This document shows positions 7,003 through 13,570 of a DNA stretch of 13,610 nt, one piece after another. Position 1 is the stretch's first letter. Each line of letters opens with the position of its first letter. The stretch comes from Puniceicoccales bacterium (lineage in GTDB: Bacteria > Verrucomicrobiota > Verrucomicrobiia > Opitutales > JAIRLG01): assembly GCA_031255915.1 (NCBI GenBank), contig JAIRRP010000010.1:1-13610 (forward strand). Direction: 5' to 3'. Both the position numbers and the translations under genes were made by a program. Below the pieces are notes generated by a model. That model ran no database searches and was not told where the DNA came from. It saw only the letters and a program-made list of their open reading frames with translations.

Positions 7003-7663
7003 ATGTATTTAATTGTTGTAGTTGCTGAGGTAACTGAGGATCTCCATAATCTTGCAGCTGAAGCAATTCCGGAGTTTCCAAAAAAACTGCAACCTCCTCC
7101 AATATTTCATTTTCATTTAAAGTAGGCAATCCTAAAACGCTTATGGTTAAACTTGTTGATATATTTCCACTTCCGCTGTGATCTCCCACAATCTCCATCT
7201 TGTCGACACGTATATTGGATTGCTCATGCTCAACTTTTTCATCAAAAGCGATTAAGTCATCCATCGATGCATTTTGTAACCTCACAGTTGTCTTATGATT
7301 TTCAAAAATACCATTCTTTTCCGTTACAGGCGGATCCACCTCATAACGTACCTTCGCCTCCCTGGCAGCGGTCTCTACAATTTCCATAAGATGTTGCTTA
7401 TCCACCTTTTCCTGTTTCAGAACATGCTGAATAACATCGTGAAATTCCTGCTCTAAAGCCGGTTTTTTCTTTTTCCATTCCTCATGCAAAGCCTCCTTTG
7501 CCGTATTTCGAACCCTCAATGCGGAAATATTCTCCCATTTATGTTTTACCTTAATAATAATGATGCACAACAATATTACCATACACACGGTCAGTACAAT
7601 TTGCTCTTTCATGCGAAAGAGCCCAAACATACGCCGTTTTTTGCCGCATCTTTGTTCCATCAT
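6995..7663 (-). CDS. GspM-like / PilO-like inner-membrane platform protein of the T2SS
   Basis: A 222-residue bitopic protein: a basic cytoplasmic N-terminus (1-20), one strongly hydrophobic helix (22-39), a charged helical stalk (about 45-105, likely coiled coil), and a small alpha/beta domain (105-180) ending in SLTISVLGLP, as in the ferredoxin-like domains of GspM and PilO. Sequence conservation in this family is very low, so topology, size and position carry the call. GspM binds GspL and stabilises the platform under the secretin. Its ATG overlaps the upstream gspL-like stop as ATGA, and GAGGAG precedes it. Its stop overlaps gspD. This indicates tight translational coupling. Confidence 0.65.
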   Translation of the reverse strand: MMEQRCGKKRRMFGLFRMKEQIVLTVCMVILLCIIIIKVKHKWENISALRVRNTAKEALHEEWKKKKPALEQEFHDVIQHVLKQEKVDKQHLMEIVETAAREAKVRYEVDPPVTEKNGIFENHKTTVRLQNASMDDLIAFDEKVEHEQSNIRVDKMEIVGDHSGSGNISTSLTISVLGLPTLNENEILEEVAVFLETPELLQLQDYGDPQLPQQLQQLNTYE

Positions 7664-8754
7664 ACCCGCTCCTCAAATTCCACATAAAGGGAAAACTTCA
7701 CTTCATTATTCCGAGAGGTCACACGCCTCAACTCCACAACTGTAAGCGTCGGATCGTCCTGCAATTCCGCCACATAACGATGAACATCATCCACTCTCTG
7801 GGCTGCGCCCTCAATTTCAAATTCTCGACCATTATTAGCCCTTAAAATAAAGAACAATATACTATCAGGCCTGACGTTATTGAGACGATCCAAAATACGA
7901 AAATAAACCTGTTTTTGTTTGGAAAATAGCGCCAATTCGTGCAGCAAATCCTCCTTCTGCTTCACACGCGCAATCCACGGCTCTTCCGTAAGCAAATGAT
8001 AGGCATCGCGACGCACACCACAGGCTACGAATTGCAGGCATATCCATGAAACCAATACACCAACCAGTAGGCGTGTTGTCGTCAATGTGGTGTAGTAACA
8101 AAAGGTTTCTGTTCTTTTCTCTGTACGACGCTTTTGTCGAAGGTCAAAATCATGTAAATTAGCCGCCCAAAAAACGGACGAATGAAAAGGTAATGCCAAC
8201 TCAAAAGAGTGTTCATTATCCTTTTTGCCCACAAAAATAAACCCTCTGCGACTCAACACCACATTCTCCAATGTCATCTCATCTATTGCTCCACTTGCAA
8301 CATCCTCACCGGAGGAGCTATCAAACCCTTCCCAATAACCATCTTTTGTTAAACGGAATAAAACGCGTTCCTTTCCATAGGAAAAGCGACATAAACCATT
8401 TTTTGAGGCATCTTCTAAAAAAAAAGGAACAAAACTCGGTAAACAGTAGGTCGCCGAAAGAGCCTCTGGACAACTACGTTTTAGAATTTCTTTCGAAGTA
8501 GCATAAACCAATAATCCCTTTTTCGAAGCATAAGCCAAGGATCCCCACAACAGATCCGAAAGATCAAAAGGACTTTGGCCTTCCAGAGAAAGACGGACTA
8601 ATTCCTCTACCTTCTTCTCATTCAATTTTTCATTCTCAGGAAAATCGACATGCACCACGAAGAAAAGCTGCGATGGAACTAAACAAAAAGTTTCTCTTGT
8701 CTCCCAGAGACGTTGAGAAGCCAGTTGTTTTAACTTTTCAAATTTGAAGCGCAC
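7660..8754 (-). CDS. GspL-like / PilM-PilN-like inner-membrane platform protein of the T2SS
   Basis: A 364-residue protein with the GspL layout. A cytoplasmic domain of about 215 residues looks like a degenerate actin-like fold. A basic stretch (208-215) precedes one transmembrane helix (228-246, LLVGVLVSWICLQF). After it come a helical linker and a PilN-type domain (about 283-364) with ILDRLNNVRPDSI, EIEGAAQRVDDVHRYVAEL and a final beta strand. In T2SS, GspL recruits GspE through its cytoplasmic domain and pairs with GspM. The start is GTG at 8754; no ATG or clear ribosome-binding site precedes it, so the exact N-terminus is uncertain. It follows gspK after a 158-bp gap and overlaps the gspM-like gene by four bases. 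Confidence 0.65.
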   Translation of the reverse strand: MRFKFEKLKQLASQRLWETRETFCLVPSQLFFVVHVDFPENEKLNEKKVEELVRLSLEGQSPFDLSDLLWGSLAYASKKGLLVYATSKEILKRSCPEALSATYCLPSFVPFFLEDASKNGLCRFSYGKERVLFRLTKDGYWEGFDSSSGEDVASGAIDEMTLENVVLSRRGFIFVGKKDNEHSFELALPFHSSVFWAANLHDFDLRQKRRTEKRTETFCYYTTLTTTRLLVGVLVSWICLQFVACGVRRDAYHLLTEEPWIARVKQKEDLLHELALFSKQKQVYFRILDRLNNVRPDSILFFILRANNGREFEIEGAAQRVDDVHRYVAELQDDPTLTVVELRRVTSRNNEVKFSLYVEFEERV

Positions 8755-8912
8755 AAGAAAATGAGAAGAAGACCTATGGAAGAGCTTAATTAAAAATCGA
8801 CATAAGAAAAGAACAAAGAGAAAATAACCGTTTTAATTTTCAGATGATCGTCCATTTCAATGACCGCTCTCCCTTCCGGCAACAAGCATGGCGCTAACGT
8901 CATCGTAAGGTT
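8755..8912. other. Spacer between gspK and the gspL-like gene
   Basis: A 158-bp non-coding gap within an otherwise compact operon. A perfect 6-bp hairpin TCGTAA-ggtt-TTACGA (8903-8918) overlaps the gspK stop codon. It lacks a T run and is unlikely to be a terminator; it could mark a processing or stability site. No internal promoter is evident. Confidence 0.3.
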
Positions 8913-9842
8913 TTACGAAGCATCATTGACGTCAAACCAAAAGCACTTTTTCAAGCACTGCTCGCCTCTCTTCAGAGTGATACTTATATTTAACACATCA
9001 CATTTCAGATCCAGATCCTGCGATGGCTTCATGGGGAAGCCACGGTTCCCAAGACTGGTTATCGTTTTAAAAAAGCGCTCCACATTTCCCATATGAAACG
9101 TATCTTCCTGGTGAAAAAAGGCCTCAAAATTCTCGGGATCCCAAGATTGTTTTTGGGCGATAAGTCGCCTCAATTCCTTATCAGCCGTATTAATATTGAT
9201 AGGGCTAACGGCTATGGAAGTTAACGAAGATTTAAAACGAGACCACATTTCATTCCCCCAACCTTTTTCATTAAAAAAAGCCCCTGCGAAAACATCCACC
9301 GAACGAAGTGTGTCCAAATTTCTCAAAGAAATCTTCTCCTTTTTCGTTTCAAACTCTCCTGGGTCTTTCACCAATGCCACCGGTTTTTCAGCGAGAATTA
9401 ACTGCCATGCTTCCTGCACTTTCCGCTCCAAACTCCAATTACTGACACAGAACGCAATCCAGGCCTGGTGCAAAGGATGCTTCTTCTGACAAGGCAACTT
9501 CCCCGTTTCGTCCTGAATGTCGATTTGAATGGCCAAGTCCTTACGCTTTGGAAAGCGTGCACAGCGCAATGGGTCATTCCATCCCTGTTCTGGAGAAAAT
9601 AATCCTGGGGCCCATTCTTTAGTTTCCAAAAGAACTGCCTTTATCACATCCTGATAGGATTCCCATTCCAACTCGAGGTCGACAGGAGCTTGTTGCTGAT
9701 CTCTATAGAGAACCTCCCTTTCCATATGACTGAGAAATGACGTTACGATAGAAGTTAAGATGTAAATAGTCCCCAGGACCAAAAGTAAAACACTCGCCCG
9801 CTCTGGCTTTCCTATTCGATTTAGGTTCATACACGTGCCCAT
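8913..9842 (-). CDS. gspK: Type II secretion minor pseudopilin GspK
   Basis: A 309-residue minor pseudopilin, first gene of the T2SS operon. A basic N-terminus (RIGKPER) leads into the prepilin-type hydrophobic helix SVLLLVLGTIYILTSIV (17-33), followed by the large globular domain typical of GspK. Visible family marks are DETGKLP (111-117) and PININTA (214-220), the latter matching the conserved helix-hairpin-like part of GspK. GspK caps the pseudopilus tip with GspI and GspJ, neither of which is present here. The residue before the hydrophobic helix is Ala16 rather than the usual Gly. Starts at 9842 and 9830 (residue 5) are equally plausible; neither has a Shine-Dalgarno. Confidence 0.8.
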   Translation of the reverse strand: MGTCMNLNRIGKPERASVLLLVLGTIYILTSIVTSFLSHMEREVLYRDQQQAPVDLELEWESYQDVIKAVLLETKEWAPGLFSPEQGWNDPLRCARFPKRKDLAIQIDIQDETGKLPCQKKHPLHQAWIAFCVSNWSLERKVQEAWQLILAEKPVALVKDPGEFETKKEKISLRNLDTLRSVDVFAGAFFNEKGWGNEMWSRFKSSLTSIAVSPININTADKELRRLIAQKQSWDPENFEAFFHQEDTFHMGNVERFFKTITSLGNRGFPMKPSQDLDLKCDVLNISITLKRGEQCLKKCFWFDVNDAS

Positions 9843-9956
9843 AGAAACATTGGGGATGGTAGTGGAAATTTTACTTTAAGCAAAAATTTTTTCTAAAAGT
9901 ATCGCCATTGACAAGTGGCTCATGTGGCACTTCATTGAAATTTCTTCCGTATAGGT
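9843..9956. promoter_or_regulatory. Divergent promoter region, kpsF (+) and T2SS operon (-)
   Basis: On plus, TTGACA (9908-9913) is a perfect -35, with TTCATT 17 bp downstream (9931-9936) as a weak -10. The resulting leader to the kpsF ATG would be very short. On minus, TTGTCA (9914-9909) overlaps the same box and could serve the T2SS operon, but its -10 is unclear; TTGCTT with TACCAT 16 bp further on is another option. Overlapping -35 boxes would make the two transcripts compete. Confidence 0.4.
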
Positions 9957-10934
9957 ATGAGTGATGAGAACATTCAAGCGGGTAAGCATGTCCTACAATG
10001 TGAACTCAAGGGATTGGAGCAATTACTCCAATCCATCGAAGAGCCATTGGCAAAAACCCTAGCATTGCTATCCTCTTGTAACCGAAAGATCATCGTATGC
10101 GGTATTGGAAAATCCGGCCATATCGGACACAAAATTGTCGCCACGCTCAACAGCATCGGAATGCGCTCCATCTTTCTCCATCCCTGCGAAGCACTCCACG
10201 GAGACCTTGGAGTGTACGAGCCCGGCGACCCTGTCATTCTTATATCCAAAAGTGGTAACAGCGAAGAAATCATGCGGCTCATTCCTCTCTTCAAGCACCA
10301 TAAATCTCCTATTATTTCCATTCTTGGAAATGGCAACAATCCCATTGCTTCTCATTCCGACGTCTTGTTTAATACCGCTGTCACTTCCGAAGGAGATCCC
10401 CTAGGTATCATCCCGACCACAAGTTCCCTCTTGGCATTAGCAGCCGGAGATGCCATAGCGTGTGCCCTCATAGCCCAGCGCAAATTTTCCAGAAAAGATT
10501 TTGGGCAATTTCACCCTGCAGGACAAATTGGGAGAAATCTTTTGTTAAGGGTACGAGATGTCATGCACCCTCTTAAAAACACTGCGTGCGTAAGGGAGAC
10601 TTCGCCTTTGCGCGATGTGGTCGTTGAGATGACTGAGTTTTCGCTAGGCGCTGCTCTCGTTCTGGAAAAAGAACAACATCTCATAGGCATCATCACCGAT
10701 GGGGACATTCGGCGCTTTCTCAAAGACGGCCATAATATCGATATAACCGACGCCAGATCCGTCATGAATCGTAATTTCCGCTTCATTTCACCGGACGATT
10801 GCCTCGGTGAGGCAATTCGTGTTATGGAAGAGGGATCTTCACAAGTCCATGTCCTGCCTGTCATTAACGGCGACCTCGTGAGCAACCTCGCATTGGGACT
10901 TATTCGCCTTCACGACACTTATCAAAAATATTAG
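9957..10934 (+). CDS. kdsD: D-arabinose-5-phosphate isomerase (KdsD/KpsF/GutQ family)
   Basis: Interconverts D-ribulose-5-phosphate and D-arabinose-5-phosphate, the first step to Kdo for LPS inner core. The 325-residue length is standard. An SIS sugar-isomerase domain (about 35-190) carries GIGKSG (49-54), the EALHGDLG segment (78-85), SKSGNS (97-102), DPLGIIPTTSS (147-157) and HPAGQIGRNL (186-195). Two CBS domains follow (about 203-260 and 268-322), which usually sense adenosine ligands. All key segments are intact. The ATG at 9957 has AGG immediately upstream, a poorly spaced ribosome site. The stop TAG (10932-10934) shares its TA and G with the left boundary of a transposon remnant. No other Kdo or LPS genes are adjacent. 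Confidence 0.93.
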   Translation: MSDENIQAGKHVLQCELKGLEQLLQSIEEPLAKTLALLSSCNRKIIVCGIGKSGHIGHKIVATLNSIGMRSIFLHPCEALHGDLGVYEPGDPVILISKSGNSEEIMRLIPLFKHHKSPIISILGNGNNPIASHSDVLFNTAVTSEGDPLGIIPTTSSLLALAAGDAIACALIAQRKFSRKDFGQFHPAGQIGRNLLLRVRDVMHPLKNTACVRETSPLRDVVVEMTEFSLGAALVLEKEQHLIGIITDGDIRRFLKDGHNIDITDARSVMNRNFRFISPDDCLGEAIRVMEEGSSQVHVLPVINGDLVSNLALGLIRLHDTYQKY

Positions 10935-10949
10935 AAGGTGTCGTTAAAA

Positions 10950-11192
10950 TCAAGCAGCGAAAAGAGAGATGGAGCGGATATAAAATACAGAAACAAAGGA
11001 GTGAATATTTTTAAAGTATCGAGTGGAAATGGAACGCCATTCCTTCATTTTAAGGAAAGTATTTTCAATGATGTGGCGCTTTTTGTAGATATTTTTATCG
11101 TAAGAGCGGTGAGATTTTCTGTTGATCTTCAGCGGAATGGTAGGAACAATGCCGCGAGAAGAAAGGGAAAGAATGATGTCGTCGGAATCATA
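10950..11192 (-). pseudogene. IS5-family transposase, C-terminal fragment
   Basis: The last 81 codons of a DDE transposase. It begins at YDSDDI, which in complete IS5 transposases follows the catalytic-Asp (DKGYD) region, and runs through SRGIVPTIPLKINRKS to the signature YKKRHIIENTFLKMK. That signature is exactly Y-(2)-R-(3)-E-(6)-K, with the third catalytic residue Glu. It is followed by RSISTRY and a hydrophobic helix to the TGA inside the terminal repeat. The N-terminal two thirds, with both catalytic Asp residues, are gone, and the frame upstream of 11192 runs into unrelated nested DNA. Not functional. Confidence 0.85.
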
Positions 11193-11335
11193 GAGTGTGT
11201 CGTCAAAAAAGGTTGACAAAAGGGAAAAGAGAGGGAAGAAAGATGGAATGAAAAAGAGGACACATAGGAGACATGTTTCTGCATTCCACATTCGCTCTAT
11301 CTCTCTTTTTGCTGCTTGATTTTAACGACACACTC
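11193..11335 (+). mobile_element. Nested 143-bp internally deleted IS derivative (MITE-like)
   Basis: Starts GAGTGTGTCGTCAAAA at 11193, preceded by TA, and ends TTTTAACGACACACTC at 11335, followed by TA. Its right part on plus encodes VSAFHIRSISLFAA and a stop, matching the last codons of the transposase carried by the outer remnant. So it consists of a transposase 5' end joined to its 3' end with the middle deleted. It lies in the opposite orientation to the outer remnant and interrupts it at the TAT codon of YDSDD. Confidence 0.7.
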
Positions 11336-11385
11336 TAGGAAAAGAAGAGAGGCTTGTCTTTGGGTTCTCAATGTCGGGATTGTTC

Positions 11386-11493
11386 GGTTTGCCGCCTTTG
11401 CGCTAAGGAAAAATGCAAAGCGGGAGCTTTCATTTTTTCTCACCGCGGCCCGCGCGGCGGGCCAGAGCCCTTTGGGCTCAAAGGCGGCAAGCC
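11386..11493 (-). repeat. Cloverleaf palindromic repeat, copy B (108 bp, inverted)
   Basis: Reverse-oriented counterpart of 1956-2065. The terminal inverted repeat GGTTTGCCGCCTTTG (11386-11400) pairs with 11479-11493 with one G-T. All three internal hairpins are present: AGCCC-TTT-GGGCT, GGCCCGC-GCG-GCGGGCC, and the long arm with AAAGC-GGGA-GCTTT between A5 and T6 tracts. Differences from copy A fall mostly in loops or give G-T pairs; one mismatch appears low in the long stem. It lies between the convergent kpsF and sufT, 50 bp after the IS remnant. Confidence 0.88.
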
Positions 11494-11499
11494 CGCCGG

Positions 11500-11715
11500 T
11501 CAACCGGAGACGGTGCTCGAAGGCGATAGCTGGATCTCAAATTTCGCACCAAAGTCGGAAGCATTTTGATAAACTACCACTTGAGAATAGTCCTCATTGT
11601 GATCCCAATCTTGGTAAACCCGCCAGAAGAACGAAGACGGTGGCCAAAGTGCGGCGTTCAGCTTCGAGATATGCGAGCACGATCCTTCAAGAGGACGAAA
11701 ACGGTGATGGAGGCC
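11500..11715 (-). pseudogene. Possible decayed coding fragment (no start codon)
   Basis: The minus strand is open for 71 codons from just after a TAA (11716-11718) to a TGA at 11500-11502, with no ATG. The second half reads like a real protein: SSFFWRVYQDWDHNEDYSQV then VVYQNASDFGAKFEIQLSP. I recognise no family. It could be the stranded C-terminus of a lost gene whose 3' end was joined to the repeat, or a chance open frame; the plus strand is also open here. No other gene can be supported between 11494 and 11776. Confidence 0.3.
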
Positions 11716-11776
11716 TTAGGCAAAAGATGATAAAAGGCATTTAGAGGTATTTAAAATTTTCACACCTGAGCTCGTA

Positions 11777-12133
11777 TCACAACCAGCCCAATTCCATCCT
11801 GCCCGCTTCGGTGATCATGTCCTTATGCCAGGGAGGCTCCCAGACCAGCTCCACCACCGCCTCGGTGACAGAGGGATAGAGTTCGATGCACTTCTTCACT
11901 TCCGAAAGGAGATAATCCCCCATAGGACATGTGGGCGATGTGAGCGTCATCTGTACGAGAACGCGGCAAGTAGGATTACCTTCGTTACTTTCTGATGAAT
12001 GAGGTTCCACGTCGATGGCATAGATAAGCCCCAGATCGACGACATTGACGTGGACATCCGGGTCGAAGACCGTCTTAAGCTGTTCCCAGAAAAAATCGGC
12101 CTCAGGGGGCTCTTGAAGATTACCTGTAGGCAT
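11777..12133 (-). CDS. MIP18/DUF59-family Fe-S assembly protein (SufT-like)
   Basis: A 118-residue protein of the MIP18 (DUF59) family, whose bacterial members SufT and PaaD help mature iron-sulfur proteins in the cytoplasm. Visible marks are VVDLGLIYAIDVE (31-43), the strand VLVQMTLTSPTCP (58-70) with the conserved cysteine at 69, and VTEAVVELVWEPPW (89-102). The length is typical for a stand-alone SufT. It starts five bases after the hisS stop with no separate ribosome site, so translation is probably coupled to hisS. No other suf genes are in the window, so SufT versus another DUF59 role cannot be settled here. Confidence 0.85.
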   Translation of the reverse strand: MPTGNLQEPPEADFFWEQLKTVFDPDVHVNVVDLGLIYAIDVEPHSSESNEGNPTCRVLVQMTLTSPTCPMGDYLLSEVKKCIELYPSVTEAVVELVWEPPWHKDMITEAGRMELGWL

Positions 12134-12138
12134 AGGAA

Positions 12139-13569
12139 CTAAGGAAGCGCCAAAGAATCGTCCTGAATAGATTCAATGGTTTTAGGAAGTCTGAAAGGAG
12201 CGAGAGGATCCTGGGAGCTAGAGTGAAAGTCGATATTCCTAAATTTCTCTCTGGGAATGCTGCATCGTGTGTTGTTGTCGACATCATATATTTCCACTTG
12301 GTCAGGATTTTCTCCGTAGATGCCGATATAATGTGCAGTGTTTTGTGCCTTAATTTGTTCCAGTTGTTTGGTTATGGGCATCTGCTTTTCGCTGAGATTA
12401 TAAGTGACAACATATCCCTTTTGGCGTAGTTGGGTTGCGTCCTCAAGGGCCCATGCTTTGGCTTTGGGAGAATCAAAGAGTAAAGCAATATCGGCACGCC
12501 ATGGATATATATATGCCTGCGCATCCGATAATTTTCCTTTATCTTCCAGTAGCTGTCGGAGTGTAACATCGCCCATGGCGAGGCCCACGGCTGGAATATT
12601 GGTTTTCGAGCATCCGAGCTTTGTGGCCAAATCGTCATAACGACCTCCGCCGGCGAGGGCCCTCATGCGTCCTTCGCGTTCGAAGAATTCAAAAACAAAT
12701 CCCGTATAGTAGGCAAGGCCGCGGACGATGCTTAGGTCGAGCGTGATGTAATCGCCATAACCCATGGTTTGCAACCGGAACAGGAGCTGTTCCATGGACG
12801 CCAGTCGCTGTTGTAAAACACATCTATCTTCCGATCGGTCGAACGGCTGACGGTCGAAAAATTTTGAAATTGCATTTGTCGTTGAGAGAGCTTTGAACTC
12901 TCCGATGTTCATGAGAAGCTTTCCGAGAGGAATCTGCTTTGATTGAACAGATGGTAATTGAGAAAGCGACTCCTGTAGGGCATCGGTCCCCTTTTTTTCA
13001 CTTTGATCGATGCACTTCAGGGCATCCTCTAAATCAGATTCGGCAATACCTTGGGATTTTAAAAATAGTGTCCAGAGTTGCCGGTCACTGAGGCGCACAT
13101 GGAAGTCTTCGGGGCCGAGTCTAAGGCTTTGTAAGATATGAATTCCAAGAGCAATGACTTCCGCATCGGCGTTCGGAGATTCTTCACCCAAAATATCGGC
13201 ATTGAATTGGTAAAAGGAACGCAGCCGTCCCTTCTGGGGACGTTCGTAACGGAAACATTCGCCGATGGAATACCACTGGATGGGTTTTGGAAGGGAGTGG
13301 ATTTTCGCTCCGACCATTCGGATGAGCGAGGGGGTCACTTCTGGTCGCAATGCGACGGAACGTCCACCGCGGTCTTCAAAATTGAAAAGTTGATTCGCGA
13401 TTTCTTCGCCGGATTTTTTTGTGAAGAGCTCCAGTGGCTCCAGGATAGGAGCATCATATTCCGTGAAATTGAATGACCGGGCACATTGCCACATGATGAA
13501 AAATAAGCGATTTCGGACGGCGCAATCCTCCGGATAAAAATCGCGAAATCCTTTCAGGTGCTGAAACAT
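12139..13569 (-). CDS. hisS: Histidine--tRNA ligase
   Basis: A class II aminoacyl-tRNA synthetase that charges tRNA-His. With the ATG at 13569 it has 476 residues. The N-terminus KGFRDFYPED matches the family start. Motif 1 lies around ILEPLELF, with VALRPEVTP at 72-80. Motif 2 is FRYERPQKGRLRSFYQF (106-122). The His-specific motif RGLAYYTGFVFE (283-294) is followed by LAGGGRYDDL and motif 3 VGLAMGDVTLRQLL (328-341). A C-terminal anticodon-binding domain (about 357-450) ends in KQLEQIKAQNTAHYIGI. Retention of that domain and the His motif argue for a true synthetase over the HisZ paralogue. A GTG three codons upstream (13578) is possible; the ATG is closer to typical HisRS starts. A short hairpin abuts the start. 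sufT follows directly. Confidence 0.93.
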   Translation of the reverse strand: MFQHLKGFRDFYPEDCAVRNRLFFIMWQCARSFNFTEYDAPILEPLELFTKKSGEEIANQLFNFEDRGGRSVALRPEVTPSLIRMVGAKIHSLPKPIQWYSIGECFRYERPQKGRLRSFYQFNADILGEESPNADAEVIALGIHILQSLRLGPEDFHVRLSDRQLWTLFLKSQGIAESDLEDALKCIDQSEKKGTDALQESLSQLPSVQSKQIPLGKLLMNIGEFKALSTTNAISKFFDRQPFDRSEDRCVLQQRLASMEQLLFRLQTMGYGDYITLDLSIVRGLAYYTGFVFEFFEREGRMRALAGGGRYDDLATKLGCSKTNIPAVGLAMGDVTLRQLLEDKGKLSDAQAYIYPWRADIALLFDSPKAKAWALEDATQLRQKGYVVTYNLSEKQMPITKQLEQIKAQNTAHYIGIYGENPDQVEIYDVDNNTRCSIPREKFRNIDFHSSSQDPLAPFRLPKTIESIQDDSLALP

Positions 13570-13570
13570 G

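Larger units (their letters stand above)
10934..11335. mobile_element. IS5-family (IS427-like) remnant, 402 bp, with TA flanks
   Basis: The left end GAAGGTGTCGTTAAAATC and right end (reverse complement) GAGTGTGTCGTTAAAATC form terminal inverted repeats. Both ends are flanked by TA (10932-10933 and 11336-11337), the target duplication typical of the IS427 subgroup. The inverted similarity continues for over 40 bp, because both ends encode the same transposase C-terminus (IRSISLFAA then stop) on opposite strands. The interior holds the C-terminal third of an IS5-type transposase. A second left-type end inside (11193) shows that a shorter derivative is nested in it. Confidence 0.8.

Noticed and set aside
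10938..11216. 92-codon plus-strand frame opposite the transposase fragment
   Set aside because: The minus strand carries clear IS5 transposase motifs, so this is its antisense shadow.
10934..11335. Tc1/IS630-type element, because of the TA flanks
   Set aside because: TA duplication fits IS630 too, but the internal Y-(2)-R-(3)-E-(6)-K signature and the RGI-PxIP / NRK context identify the IS5 family.
11316..11744. 142-codon plus-strand open frame across repeat copy B
   Set aside because: It begins in the nested IS end and runs through the palindromic repeat and the flank; its composition follows the repeat, and the minus strand is also open here. Not a supportable gene.
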